The notes: generated from the letters alone by a model not told the origin. A stretch of DNA of 64,000 nucleotides from Ramlibacter pallidus (GCF_015070875.1 NZ_JADDIV010000002.1:806001-870000); one strand, 5' to 3'; counted from the first letter of the stretch, positions 1 through 11,205 are shown. Program-made: numbers and translations.

Positions 1-471
1 GCGGAAGCGGCCTTCCACGTGGCGTCGATGCTGGCGACCGGCTTCTCGGTGGTCACGACGATGACTCGCACCTGCGTGATGGCCGAACGGCTGGTGCAGC
101 GCTACGGCTTCGAGCGCAGTTGCCGCGGCATCCACGGCACGGACATCCCGGTGCTGGCCCTGGAGCAGGCGGGCGAGCCGATGCTGCGGCAGATCGAGGA
201 AGCGGCGCGGACGGCGCTGGCGCGGGACGGCAGCGGCGCCATCGTGCTCGGCTGCGCGGGCATGGCGCCGCTCTGTGCGACGCTTTCCGACCGGCTCGGG
301 GTGCCGGTGGTCGACGGCGTGGCCGCCGCGGTGAAGCTGGCCGAAGCGCTGGTGGGGCTCGGATTGCGCACGTCCAGGCGGGGCGACTACGCGCAACCCC
401 TTGCCAAGCCCTTCACCGGGTGGGCACAGGGCCTGGCGTGGGAGGCAACCAGGGCGGCCGGCGGGCGGTAA
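1..471 (+). CDS. Hydantoin racemase family protein, C-terminal part (5' end outside window)
   Basis: The frame is open from base 1, so the gene begins before the window and only about its last 156 codons are seen. The family (Asp/Glu/hydantoin racemase superfamily) inverts an alpha carbon with two cysteines and no cofactor. The second catalytic cysteine lies in the LGCAGMA motif (Cys codon at 253-255); a VTTMTRTC segment and a RGIHGTDIPVL stretch also fit the family. The first cysteine would be upstream. The Lrp-type regulator that follows on the same strand could control it, but this is only inferred. The exact substrate cannot be told from the fragment. Confidence 0.8.
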   Translation, partial: AEAAFHVASMLATGFSVVTTMTRTCVMAERLVQRYGFERSCRGIHGTDIPVLALEQAGEPMLRQIEEAARTALARDGSGAIVLGCAGMAPLCATLSDRLGVPVVDGVAAAVKLAEALVGLGLRTSRRGDYAQPLAKPFTGWAQGLAWEATRAAGGR

Positions 472-631
472 CCCGCCGGCTCCTCGTCCGGGGCGCTGGC
501 GGGTAAGCCCCCGCCCCATGTCCCTGACTTTGCGCGCCGGCAGCCGGAAAGTCTTGCTGAACTTCTGCGGATCCCGGGCTTTCGCAGCAAATCCTTCTGT
601 AGATCGGCCAATAGGTCGATAATCCGGCGAC

Positions 632-1081
632 ATGGATGCCATCGACCGGAAAATCCTCAAGGTCCTGCAGCAGGACGCCCGGGCCAGCCTGCAGCAGGTG
701 GGCCAGGCGGTGGGGCTGAGCCCGTCGCCCTGTTGGGAGCGCATCAAGAAGATGGAACTCGCCGGCGTGATCGAGGGCTACACGGTCCGGCTGAACCCGC
801 AGGCGCTGGACTTCAACGACACGGTGCTGGTGCACATCACGCTGGACAGCCACTCGGACAACACGCTGGAGAAGTTCGGCGAGACGCTGGCCGCCATCCC
901 CGAGGTGATCGAGGCCTACCTGGTGTCCGGCGACTACGACTACCTGCTGCGGGTGGCGGTGAAGGACACGCGCGACTACGAACGGCTGCTGCGCGAGCGG
1001 CTCTACAAGATCAAGGGCATCCGGCACAGCAAATCCTCGTTCGTGCTGAGGACGCTGAAGAAGGCGGACCTGCCGCTGTAA
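632..1081 (+). CDS. Lrp/AsnC family transcriptional regulator
   Basis: At 149 residues it has the usual length of a single-domain Lrp/AsnC protein. An N-terminal helix-turn-helix (IDRKILKVLQQDARASLQQV, then a recognition helix near GLSPSPCWERIKKME) precedes an effector-binding RAM domain ending in HSKSSFVLRTLKK. Such proteins form octamers and usually sense amino acids. The neighbouring racemase-like gene suggests amino-acid or hydantoin catabolism as its target, which is inference. The ATG at 632 follows 160 noncoding bases, so it probably has its own promoter. The SAH riboswitch of metH starts 12 bases after its stop. Confidence 0.9.
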   Translation: MDAIDRKILKVLQQDARASLQQVGQAVGLSPSPCWERIKKMELAGVIEGYTVRLNPQALDFNDTVLVHITLDSHSDNTLEKFGETLAAIPEVIEAYLVSGDYDYLLRVAVKDTRDYERLLRERLYKIKGIRHSKSSFVLRTLKKADLPL

Positions 1082-1092
1082 AATCGCCGCAG

Positions 1093-1155
1093 CTCAAGGA
1101 GCGCTGCAGCCGTGCCGCCACGGTCAGGCTTGAGATGGATCCAACCGCGCTCACC
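1093..1155 (+). promoter_or_regulatory. S-adenosylhomocysteine (SAH) riboswitch aptamer upstream of metH
   Basis: The conserved core GAGCGCTGC is at 1099-1107. Stem P1 pairs CTCAAG (1093-1098) with CTTGAG (1129-1134). Stem P2 pairs CCGTG (1110-1114) with CACGG (1119-1123). A pseudoknot pairs GAGCGC (1099-1104) with GCGCTC (1147-1152), just before the conserved CACC. This order of elements matches the ahcY-type SAH riboswitch known upstream of SAH-cycle genes in beta- and gammaproteobacteria. It would sense SAH, the inhibitory product of methylation, and raise methionine-synthase expression. Confidence 0.87.
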
Positions 1156-1175
1156 TCTGTTCGACCACAGGTGAG
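1150..1175 (+). promoter_or_regulatory. Predicted riboswitch expression platform hiding the metH ribosome binding site
   Basis: CTCACCT (1150-1156) can pair over seven bases with AGGTGAG (1169-1175). AGGTGA is the ribosome binding site for the ATG at 1179. Bases 1150-1152 are shared with the aptamer pseudoknot, so SAH binding should free the ribosome binding site. This is a translational on-switch inferred from base pairing alone. Confidence 0.65.
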
Positions 1176-1178
1176 TGC

Positions 1179-3902
<2,724 letters not shown>

Positions 3903-4005
3903 ACCTGCGGCGGCGCCCGGCGGCCGTCTCGGCGTAATCGGCCTCCTACCCCAGCCGCAAAGGGGCGCCGATAGCGGCCGGGCTGCGCATCGGCCATGCT
4001 GCGGC

Positions 4006-4968
4006 ATGCCCCTGACCGACCGCATCCCCGCCCGCCTGCAGCGCGCAGTGCGCCCGCTGCGCCCTTTCGCCCGGGCGCTGGACCTCTGGAGCGAGGCCGG
4101 CGGCATGCGCATGAGCGCGGCGATGTCCTTCTACGGCATCCTGAGCCTGGCGCCGCTGCTGCTGGCGATCGTCGGCATGCTGGGTTGGTGGCTGGACCGC
4201 GGCGCGCTGGAGAAGGGCCTGCTCGCCCAGCTCGGCGCGGTGATCGGCGAACAGGGCACGGCCGTCATCGCGCAGGCGCTGCAAAGCGCGCAGGAGCCGT
4301 CGGAAGGCATCACGGCCAGCGTGATCGGCTTCTCGGTGCTGCTGTTCGGCGCCACCGGCGTGTTCGGCGAACTGCAGAACGCATTCGAGCGCGTCTGGTC
4401 GCAGGGCCGCGGGCCGCAGCCCAAGCAGTCTTGGATGCACACGGCCAGCCTGCGGCTGCGCGGCATCGGCTACATCCTGGTGTTCGGCTTCCTGCTGCTG
4501 GTGTCGCTGGTGGTCTCCACCTTGCTGTCGATGTTCTCCGGCTGGGCGGGCAGCTGGGTGCCGATGGAGCTCGCCGTGCGCGTCCTCAACGAGGTCATCG
4601 GGCTCGGCGTCGGCACCCTGCTGTTCGTGGGGCTGATGCGGCTGTCGGGCGGCCCCAAGCCGCGCATGCGCTTCCTGCTGTTCGGCGCGGCCGCGGGTGC
4701 GCTGCTCTTCACCATCGGGCGCCAGCTGATGGCGCTGTACCTGGCGAACGCCGCGGTCGTTTCCGCCTACGGTGCCGCCGGTTCGCTGATCGTGCTGCTG
4801 ATGTGGATCTACTTCTCGTCCGCCGTGCTGCTGCTCGGCGCCGCCACGGCGCGCGCAGTGGAGGAGCACGTTTCCGAACGGCATGGGGCGAAGGTGCAGG
4901 GCGCGCCCGGCACCGAACGGCGCAAGGGCGAGCGCCGTCGTTCCCCGCGCGGCGTGCCCGCGCACTGA
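4006..4968 (+). CDS. YihY/virulence factor BrkB family membrane protein
   Basis: At 320 residues this is a typical YihY/BrkB-family inner-membrane protein with about six hydrophobic segments. The family hallmark MRMSAAMSFYGILSLAPLLL sits in the first membrane segment (residues about 27-50), and GAAGSLIVLLMWIYFSSAVLLLGA is in the last. The tail is charged (EHVSERHGAKV, then Arg/Lys-rich). The family has no settled biochemical role; the old ribonuclease BN assignment was withdrawn. It ends four bases from the convergent MFS gene. Confidence 0.88.
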   Translation: MPLTDRIPARLQRAVRPLRPFARALDLWSEAGGMRMSAAMSFYGILSLAPLLLAIVGMLGWWLDRGALEKGLLAQLGAVIGEQGTAVIAQALQSAQEPSEGITASVIGFSVLLFGATGVFGELQNAFERVWSQGRGPQPKQSWMHTASLRLRGIGYILVFGFLLLVSLVVSTLLSMFSGWAGSWVPMELAVRVLNEVIGLGVGTLLFVGLMRLSGGPKPRMRFLLFGAAAGALLFTIGRQLMALYLANAAVVSAYGAAGSLIVLLMWIYFSSAVLLLGAATARAVEEHVSERHGAKVQGAPGTERRKGERRRSPRGVPAH

Positions 4969-4972
4969 GGCA

Positions 4973-6154
4973 TCAGCGCGGCAGCAGGGAGCGCCGCTGC
5001 GCGAGCGCCAGGGCCAGCGCGGACAGCACGCCGACGACGAGCAGCACGCCGAGTCCCCAGCGGTAACCCGCGTCCTGCGTCCACAGCACGCCCAGCAGCG
5101 CCGGTGCGACCGCCCGCGCCACCGCCTGCGGCAGGCCGAGCGCGCCATTGAGCGAAGCCACGTGCTCGCGGCTGACGTACTGCGCGACGGCGGTGCCCTT
5201 GACGATGGTGAGCATGCCGTTGCCGATGCCGTAGAGGGCCACGAAGAGGATGCCGGCGGCCGGCGAGTGCGCGCCTGTGATGAGGGCGGCGAGCGCCAGC
5301 GGCAGCAGGAAAGGGATGACGCGGTTCGCCACGTGCAGGTCGAAGCGGTGCTCGAAGAAGTAGAGCAGGGCGCGCCCCACCACCTGCACGACACCGATGG
5401 TCGCGGGGATCGCGATGACCCAGGCTTCGCGCAGCCCGGCCTCCCGCAACAGGCTGATCAGGTGCGGCGGGATCGCCGCCGTGATCGCCATCATCCCGAC
5501 CACGAACACGCCGATCAGCAGGAAGGGCGCGCTGCGCAGCAATGCACCCGACGACTGCGGCCCGGGTGCGGCGGCAGGCGTCGGCGGCGGGGCGTGGCGC
5601 AGGCACGCCGCATGGATCGGCACGCACACCAGCAGGTGGATGGCCGCGAGCACCAGCAGCGCCGTGCGCCAGCCCCAGGTGGCGATCAGCCACGCCGACA
5701 AGGGGATGAAGACGCTGCTGGCCAGCCCGCCGAGGAAGGTAAGGGTGATGATGGCCCTGCGGAAGTCCTGCGGGTGGCGCCGCGTGACGACGGCGAACAC
5801 CGGCGAATAGAGCGTGGCCGCGAGCGCCGCGCCCAGCACCAGCCAGGTCGCATAGAACGCCTCGACCGAGCGCACCTGCGCATGGAAGGCCAATGCCGCC
5901 GCCACCAGCAGCGACCCTCCCGTCATCACGGCGCGCTCGTGGCCGCGGTCGATCCAGCGTCCCACGGGATAGGCGCACAGGCCCTCGGCGAGCAACGCCA
6001 GGCTGAACGCCAGCGACGACTGGGCGCGCGTCAGCCCCAGTTCGCGCTCCACGGGCTCCAGCAGCAGCGCGAAGGTATAGAAGACGCTGCCCCACGTGAC
6101 CAGCTGGGCGAGGGAGAGCCAGACGACGCGCCGGCGGTCCGGACCGGGGTTCAA
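4973..6154 (-). CDS. Major facilitator superfamily (MFS) transporter
   Basis: The 393 residues make about 12 hydrophobic segments. The first half begins VVWLSLAQLVTWGSVFYTFALL and has the loop GRWIDRGHERAVMTGG between helices 2 and 3, an MFS motif-A variant. A charged central loop (residues about 190-205) separates the two six-helix halves. It resembles oxalate/formate-antiporter-like and YbfB-like permeases, but no substrate can be assigned. It stands alone on the minus strand, with a 209-base divergent region toward the chemotaxis gene that probably holds both promoters. Confidence 0.85.
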   Translation of the reverse strand: MNPGPDRRRVVWLSLAQLVTWGSVFYTFALLLEPVERELGLTRAQSSLAFSLALLAEGLCAYPVGRWIDRGHERAVMTGGSLLVAAALAFHAQVRSVEAFYATWLVLGAALAATLYSPVFAVVTRRHPQDFRRAIITLTFLGGLASSVFIPLSAWLIATWGWRTALLVLAAIHLLVCVPIHAACLRHAPPPTPAAAPGPQSSGALLRSAPFLLIGVFVVGMMAITAAIPPHLISLLREAGLREAWVIAIPATIGVVQVVGRALLYFFEHRFDLHVANRVIPFLLPLALAALITGAHSPAAGILFVALYGIGNGMLTIVKGTAVAQYVSREHVASLNGALGLPQAVARAVAPALLGVLWTQDAGYRWGLGVLLVVGVLSALALALAQRRSLLPR

Positions 6155-6363
6155 CGGCGGCTGCCCGGTTGCACCGGAATGCGTCCTTTCGTGCGCTTTC
6201 CGCGCTGGAAAGCCTGGCCAGGAGTGCAGTTCTGCACAGCTTCTGACGTAATGGCGCGACGGGACGCACCAGCGACGTGCGAAAGCGCAGGCATGGGTGT
6301 CACAATTTATTGCAAGTGCGGGCCCGCAGATTCTGCCCTGCCGCCTGCAGAAGGAGAAGTCCC

Positions 6364-7911
6364 ATGGGTCCTCAGGCCCTTCCGGTCACCGAGGTGATCG
6401 ACGTCGCGGGCTCCGGGGTGCGGTCCCGCGAAACAAGCCACACGCTTGGAGCGCGGCTTGCCGTCGCGCTGGCTTGCATCATGGCGCTGCTGGTGGCGCT
6501 CACCGTCCTCGCGGCCGTTGCGACCACCGGCGTCATGCAGCTGGCCGCCCTGGCCCTCGGGGGTGCGGCTGCGGCCGCCACCCTGGTCACGGGCGCCTGG
6601 CTCGCGCGCAGCGTCGTGCGGCCCGGCGTGCGCGCGGCGACCGCGGCCCGCAGGCTGAGTGCCGGCGACCTCACGCGCCCGGTGGAAGTGGCCGGCGGCG
6701 GAGAGCTCGGCGTGCTGCTGGCGGCGCTGGAAGACGTGCGGCAGCGCATGTTCGGCGTCGTCGGGCAGGTCCGCACCGGCACCACCCACGTGGCGATGAA
6801 CTCCTCGCAGATCACGCGCGACAACGAGGCGCTGGCGGGCCGCACCGCGCACCAGGCCGAGTCGCTGCAGCAGACGGCCGCGACCATGGAGGAACTGACC
6901 GCCGCCGTGCGCCAGAACGCCGACAGCGCGCAGCAGGCGAACATCGTCGTGCGCTCGGCCGCCGAGCGCGCGGAGCAGGGCGGCGTGGTGATGAACGAGG
7001 TGGTGGAGACCATGGGCTCCATCCGCGCCAGCTCGCAGAGCATCCGCGACATCATCGGCGTGATCGACGGCATCGCCTTCCAGACCAACATCCTGGCGCT
7101 GAATGCCGCGGTGGAAGCGGCGCGCGCCGGCGAGCAGGGCCGCGGCTTCGCCGTGGTGGCCGCCGAGGTGCGCACACTGGCGCAGCGCTGCGCCGCCGCG
7201 GCGCGCGAGATCCGGGGGCTGATCGGCACCTCGGTGGAGAAGGTGGAGATGGGCGGCAAGCGGGTCGACGAAGCGGGCCGGGCGATGGCGGAGCTCGTCG
7301 GTGCCGTCCGGCAGGTGGCGGACCTGATCGCGCAGATCGACGTGGCCAGCCGCGAGCAGAGCAGCGGCATCGAATCGATGAACGACGCCATCGCCAACAT
7401 CGACCGCACCACGCAGGCCAACGCCCTGCTGGTGAAGGACGCCGCCCGGACGGCCTCCGCGCTGCAGGAGCGCGCCGTCTCGCTGATGAAGGGCGTGGCG
7501 GGGTTCCAGCTGGGCGACCGCGAGCACGGCAACGCCGACGAGGCGGTGCAGATGGTGCGCGACGGGGTCGCCTTCTGCCAGGCGCATGGCCGCGAGGCGC
7601 TGATCGCCGAGGTGAACAAGCTGGCGCAAGGCCGCTTCATCGACCGCGACCTGTACCTGATGGTGATCCGCGCCGACGACAGCGTCTTCCTGGCCCACGG
7701 CAACAACCCGCGCACGCTCGGCATGGGCCCGCAAAGCAAGGACGCCGACGGCAAGCGCTTCGTGCAGGAGATGACCGAGACCGCGCGCCGCCGCGGCGAA
7801 GGCTGGATCGACTACAAGTGGGCGCACCCGGTGACCAACGAGATCCTCACGAAGTCGACGTACGTGCACCGCGTGGGAGATCTCGTGGTGGCTTGCGGCA
7901 TCTATCGCTGA
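6364..7911 (+). CDS. Methyl-accepting chemotaxis protein with C-terminal Cache domain
   Basis: The ATG at 6364 is preferred over upstream starts because AGAAGGAG lies about eight bases before it. The 515-residue protein has two adjacent membrane segments (about residues 29-55 and 57-82) with no periplasmic domain between them. A HAMP-like linker follows, then the signalling hairpin with the signature GIAFQTNILALNAAVEAA. After the signalling domain comes a Cache-type sensor module (FIDRDLYLMVIRADDSVFLA through TYVHRVGDLVVACGIYR). The sensor is therefore cytoplasmic and C-terminal, an arrangement seen in some betaproteobacterial receptors. The ligand is unknown. Confidence 0.9.
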   Translation: MGPQALPVTEVIDVAGSGVRSRETSHTLGARLAVALACIMALLVALTVLAAVATTGVMQLAALALGGAAAAATLVTGAWLARSVVRPGVRAATAARRLSAGDLTRPVEVAGGGELGVLLAALEDVRQRMFGVVGQVRTGTTHVAMNSSQITRDNEALAGRTAHQAESLQQTAATMEELTAAVRQNADSAQQANIVVRSAAERAEQGGVVMNEVVETMGSIRASSQSIRDIIGVIDGIAFQTNILALNAAVEAARAGEQGRGFAVVAAEVRTLAQRCAAAAREIRGLIGTSVEKVEMGGKRVDEAGRAMAELVGAVRQVADLIAQIDVASREQSSGIESMNDAIANIDRTTQANALLVKDAARTASALQERAVSLMKGVAGFQLGDREHGNADEAVQMVRDGVAFCQAHGREALIAEVNKLAQGRFIDRDLYLMVIRADDSVFLAHGNNPRTLGMGPQSKDADGKRFVQEMTETARRRGEGWIDYKWAHPVTNEILTKSTYVHRVGDLVVACGIYR

Positions 7912-7920
7912 GCCGAAACC

Positions 7921-7966
7921 GATTCTCATTCTGGACAAAGCGAGAGTTTTGTACATAATGAGAATC
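7921..7966 (+). promoter_or_regulatory. Predicted promoter with 10-bp inverted repeat before the HTH/AbiEii pair
   Basis: GATTCTCATT (7921-7930) and AATGAGAATC (7957-7966) form a perfect 10-bp inverted repeat. Between them lie a -35 box TGGACA (7932-7937) and a -10 box CATAAT (7954-7959) 16 bases apart. The -10 box overlaps the right arm, which suits repression by the HTH protein. The predicted start of transcription is only a few bases before the ATG at 7969, so the message may be leaderless. The arms also resemble half of a Fur box. Confidence 0.55.
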
Positions 7967-7968
7967 AA

Positions 7969-8439
7969 ATGCCGGCTGCCGCCCCTGCCATTCCACCCGC
8001 CGACCGGGACCGCCTGATCCGGCTCGGGGCGCGGCTGCGACTGCGGCGCAAGGCCCAGAAAGTCAGCGCTGTGGCCGCTGCCGAGGCAGCCGGCATCTCC
8101 CGCGTGACCTTGCACCGCATCGAAAGCGGTGAGCCCGGCGTGGCGATCGGCCTCTGGGTCGCCGTCGCCGGCGCGCTCGGCCTGGCGCTGGAGCTCGGGG
8201 ATCCTGCGTCTCCCGCCGCTGCGGCCCCGCTCCCCGAACGCATCGTGCTGGAGGAATATCCGCAGCTGCGTGCGCTCGCATGGCAGCTGGAAGGCGTCCA
8301 GGCGCTGACGCCGGCCGAGGCGCTCGCCCTTTACGAGCGCAACTGGAAGCACGTGGACCGCGCCGCCCTGTCGGCGAAGGAGGCTGCACTGGTGGAGGCG
8401 CTCTCGCAGGCCTTGGGCGCGGGGAGGTTGCTTGTTTGA
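7969..8439 (+). CDS. HTH-domain protein, likely antitoxin/regulator of the AbiEii-type pair
   Basis: The 156-residue protein has an XRE-like helix-turn-helix (about residues 20-60: RLGARLRLRRKAQKVSAVAA and the recognition helix near GISRVTLHRIESGEP) and an acidic, helical C-terminal half. It overlaps the next gene by eight bases, the usual coupling of antitoxin and toxin. AbiE-type systems normally use a larger winged-helix AbiEi antitoxin, so this is a variant with an XRE-type partner. It probably represses its own promoter through the inverted repeat upstream. The antitoxin role comes from context only. Confidence 0.75.
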   Translation: MPAAAPAIPPADRDRLIRLGARLRLRRKAQKVSAVAAAEAAGISRVTLHRIESGEPGVAIGLWVAVAGALGLALELGDPASPAAAAPLPERIVLEEYPQLRALAWQLEGVQALTPAEALALYERNWKHVDRAALSAKEAALVEALSQALGAGRLLV

Positions 8440-9148
8440 ACGGGCGCACCATCGCGACATCGCACTCGTGCTGCAGTCGCTCGACCCCGACGTCCTGGCG
8501 GCGCGACGCTGCTTCTTCGGCGGCGGGACGGCCATGGCACTCCTGTACGGCGAATACCGCGAGTCCGTCGACATCGACTTCCTGGTGTCGGATCGTGCCG
8601 GCTATCGCGAGTTGCGGGAGATGCTGGGTGGCGTGCACGGGTTGACCCCGCTCCTGCGCAGCGGCATGCGGCTGGAGTTGGCCCGCGAGGTGCGCACCGA
8701 CCAGTACGGCATCCGGACGCACGTGCGGGCCGGTGCGTCCCTCATCAAGTTCGAGATCGTCTTCGAGGGCCGCATCGAACTGGCACCGCCTGAGGACGCC
8801 GACCGGGTCTGCGGAGTGACCTCCCTGTCGGCCGTGGACCTGTGTTGCGAGAAGCTCCTGGCCAACGCCGATCGCTGGCCGGACGACGCCGTGTTCAGCC
8901 GCGACCTGATCGACCTGGCCATGCAGCACGCGGACCGCGACGTACGGCTGGCGGCCTCCGACAAGGCCGAGGCCGCCTATGGCCAGTCGGTGCGACGCGC
9001 GCTGGCGGATGCGGTGCAGGCCTTGCGGAACCGGCCGCACCGGCTGGACGAATGCATGCAAGCCCTGCGCATGACGACCGTGAGCAGGGCGCAGTTGTGG
9101 CAAAGGATCCGCGCGCTGGCCGCAGCCCTGCCGGTGCGCGACCCTTGA
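8432..9148 (+). CDS. Nucleotidyltransferase, AbiEii/AbiGii toxin family
   Basis: The start is a TTG at 8432 with GGGGAGG just upstream, overlapping the HTH gene by eight bases. The 238-residue protein carries the family core: FFGGGTAMALLYGEYRESVD followed by DIDFLV, giving the GG-T/A and DxD metal-binding motifs of the minimal nucleotidyltransferase fold. AbiEii toxins transfer nucleotides onto RNA and act in type IV toxin-antitoxin and phage-defence systems. Whether this one is an active toxin or a housekeeping transferase cannot be decided here. It ends three bases from the convergent LysR gene. Confidence 0.85.
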   Translation: MFERAHHRDIALVLQSLDPDVLAARRCFFGGGTAMALLYGEYRESVDIDFLVSDRAGYRELREMLGGVHGLTPLLRSGMRLELAREVRTDQYGIRTHVRAGASLIKFEIVFEGRIELAPPEDADRVCGVTSLSAVDLCCEKLLANADRWPDDAVFSRDLIDLAMQHADRDVRLAASDKAEAAYGQSVRRALADAVQALRNRPHRLDECMQALRMTTVSRAQLWQRIRALAAALPVRDP

Positions 9149-9151
9149 GCA

Positions 9152-10090
9152 TCACGCCGTTCCGCGAGAGATGATCTGGACGTCTGGCCGACCCAGGCCC
9201 TCCATCAACTCCACCAACCAATCGATGAACACCCGCAGCTTGGCACTCACGCGCCGGTTCTGCGGGTAGGCGACGTACATCGGCATCGGGGCGACCTGCC
9301 ATCCGCCGAACAGCCGGACCAGCTCGCCGTTCGCCACATGCGGCTGCGCCATGTATTCCGGCAGCCAGAGCGCGCCCAGTCCTGCGAGCCCCGCGGCCAG
9401 GCTCGCATTGCCGTCATCGACAGCGACGATGTAGCGGGCGTGGACCTCGCATTCGACGCCGTCGCGAGTCAGGGCGAGCGGGATCATCCTGCCGGTGCGG
9501 GACGAGGTGAAGCCGACCACCGAGTGCTGCGCGGCTTCCAGGTCCGTCGGGTGCTCCGGCACGCCGGCGCGTGCGAGATAGGCCGGCGAGGCGAACACGC
9601 CCAGCGGCAAATCGCCGACGCGGCGCGCGATCAGGGACTCATGGGTGACCGCGCCACCGCGCAGCACGCAGTCGACGTTGTCGCGGATCAGGTCCACCAT
9701 CCGGTCGCTCACGCCCAGGTCGATCTGGATGCCAGGGTACCGTGCATGGAAGGCCGGCAAGGCGGGGATCAGGACGGTCCGCGCGAACGAGCTGGGCACG
9801 TCGACCCGCAAGCGCCCGCGCGGCGAGCGGGCGGCGCTGGACAGGCTGGTCTCGGCGTCGTCGATCTCGGCCAGCACGCGGGCCGCATGTTCGTAGTAGA
9901 CCGCGCCGTCCGCCGTGACGTTGACCTGCCGTGTCGTCCGGTTGAGCAACTTCACCTGCAGGCGCGCTTCGAGCTGCTGCACGAGCTGAGTGACGGTGGC
10001 ATTGCCCAGGCCGAGCGACCGGGCGGCCTTCGTGAAGCTCCTCGCCTCGACCACCCGGACGAAAGCCTGCATCGCATCGAATCGGTCCAC
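9152..10090 (-). CDS. LysR family transcriptional regulator
   Basis: The GTG at 10090 gives a 312-residue protein beginning VDRFDAMQAFVRVVEARSFT, the normal LysR start; the longer upstream frame adds about 59 residues outside the family. The winged HTH (AAR.LGLGNATVTQLVQQLE) covers residues about 18-60 and is followed by a periplasmic-binding-protein-like effector domain. It belongs to the CrgA/DmlR-like branch. It is divergent from ridA with a clear LysR-type box between them, so it probably controls ridA and itself. Confidence 0.9.
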   Translation of the reverse strand: MDRFDAMQAFVRVVEARSFTKAARSLGLGNATVTQLVQQLEARLQVKLLNRTTRQVNVTADGAVYYEHAARVLAEIDDAETSLSSAARSPRGRLRVDVPSSFARTVLIPALPAFHARYPGIQIDLGVSDRMVDLIRDNVDCVLRGGAVTHESLIARRVGDLPLGVFASPAYLARAGVPEHPTDLEAAQHSVVGFTSSRTGRMIPLALTRDGVECEVHARYIVAVDDGNASLAAGLAGLGALWLPEYMAQPHVANGELVRLFGGWQVAPMPMYVAYPQNRRVSAKLRVFIDWLVELMEGLGRPDVQIISRGTA

Positions 10091-10110
10091 GGATTTCCTG
10101 CCAACGATTG

Positions 10111-10125
10111 TTCGGATTTGCCGAA
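10111..10125. promoter_or_regulatory. LysR-type operator (T-N11-A) between lysR and ridA
   Basis: TTCGG-ATTTG-CCGAA is a perfect interrupted palindrome that fits the T-N11-A rule. It lies 20 bases upstream of the lysR start and 122 bases upstream of ridA, the usual autoregulatory position. Confidence 0.6.
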
Positions 10126-10247
10126 AAGTGATTGTCGATCCTGGCTCTTTCTTCCCGCGGCCCGCATGCATAGAGTCCGGAACACGCGAGAGGACAACGC
10201 CTTCGCGATCCACCACCGAAGCACGAACCGATCCGAAAGACCCCGAC

Positions 10248-10640
10248 ATGCCGCAGCGCCAAGCCATCTTTCCCGCCAGCCGCCAGGACCTCTACGAGAA
10301 GCACCGCTACTCCGCCGCCATCCGATCGGGTGACCTGCTGTTCGTCTCCGGCCACGTCGGCAGCCGCGAGGACGGGACGCCGGAGCCCGACTTCGAGCGG
10401 CAGGTCCGGCGCGCATTCGACAACCTGCGTGCCACGTTGCGCGCGGCCGGGTGCGGGCTGGACGACCTCGTCGACGTCACGACCTTCCATACCGACCCCG
10501 AGCGCCAGTTCGAAACCATCCTTGCGGTCAAGGACGAGATCTTTCCGCAAGCTCCTTACCCCAACTGGACGGCGGTGGGCGTGAACTGGCTCGCCGGCTT
10601 CGACTTCGAGATCAAGGTCATCGCGCGGATACCGGGCTGA
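10248..10640 (+). CDS. RidA family protein (reactive enamine/imine deaminase-like)
   Basis: The 130-residue protein matches the Rid/YjgF/UK114 fold in length and order: YSAAIRSGDLLFVSGHVGSR, then FERQVRRAFDNLRATLRAAG, and YPNWTAVGVNWLAGFDFEIKVIA. Classic RidA members deaminate reactive enamines from PLP enzymes using a conserved arginine near the C-terminus (here RIPG) and a backbone/Glu set. The core motif differs from archetypal RidA, so it is better placed in the broad Rid family than called RidA itself. The ATG at 10248 is the first inside the homologous region. It is divergent from a LysR gene. Confidence 0.85.
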   Translation: MPQRQAIFPASRQDLYEKHRYSAAIRSGDLLFVSGHVGSREDGTPEPDFERQVRRAFDNLRATLRAAGCGLDDLVDVTTFHTDPERQFETILAVKDEIFPQAPYPNWTAVGVNWLAGFDFEIKVIARIPG

Positions 10641-10716
10641 CCGCGGAAGTCCGGTCGAAGCGGGACAAGGACGTCCGCGAGCAGAATGGCAGGCATCTTT
10701 AGCGGAGGAACCCGCC

Positions 10717-11205
10717 ATGCCCGATGCGAACCGTCCGGAACTGCCGTGGGAAGGCGGCTGCCGATGCGGCCGCGTCCGTCTGCGGATCTCCCGTCCGCCG
10801 CTGCTGACGATGGCGTGTCACTGCCTCGGCTGCCAGCGCATGAGCGCCAGCGCGTTCTCGCTCAGCATGGCGGTCCCGTCCGGCGGCTTCGAGGTGCTCC
10901 AGGGCGAGCCGGCGATCGGGGGCCTGCATGGTGACCAGTCGCGGCACCACCATTGCGAGTGGTGCAAGGCGTGGCTGTTCACGCGCATCGAGCCCGACCC
11001 CGGGTTCGTGAACGTGCGACCCTCGGTGCTCGACGACCACCACTGGTTCGAGCCCTTCATCGAGACCCAGACCGCGGAGGGGCTGCCCTGGGCGCGGACG
11101 CCGGCCAGGCACAGTTTCGAACGTTTCCCGCCGATGGAGGAATACGCGCGTCTCGTGGAGGAGTTCGCGCGCGTCGCGAAGGAGAACACACGTCCTGCAA
11201 GCTGA
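10717..11205 (+). CDS. GFA family protein (glutathione-dependent formaldehyde-activating/CENP-V fold)
   Basis: The 162-residue protein shows the cysteine pattern of the GFA/CENP-V zinc fold: GGCRCGRVRLRI near residue 14, MACHCLGCQR near residue 33, and HHCEWCKAWLF near residue 78. Family members bind two zinc ions, and the name comes from glutathione-dependent formaldehyde-activating enzyme. Most homologues have no tested substrate, so a formaldehyde role is not claimed. It stands alone with a 76-base upstream gap. Confidence 0.85.
   Translation: MPDANRPELPWEGGCRCGRVRLRISRPPLLTMACHCLGCQRMSASAFSLSMAVPSGGFEVLQGEPAIGGLHGDQSRHHHCEWCKAWLFTRIEPDPGFVNVRPSVLDDHHWFEPFIETQTAEGLPWARTPARHSFERFPPMEEYARLVEEFARVAKENTRPAS

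Noticed and set aside
3946..6397. Long open frames over the YihY and MFS genes in other frames
   Set aside because: Arg/Ala-rich low-complexity translations typical of high-GC shadows; the real genes have membrane patterns and family motifs.
7921..7966. Fur box upstream of the HTH/AbiEii pair
   Set aside because: About 13 of 19 positions fit, but the right half diverges and no iron-related gene is near. The two-arm repeat fits self-control better; kept only as an alternative.
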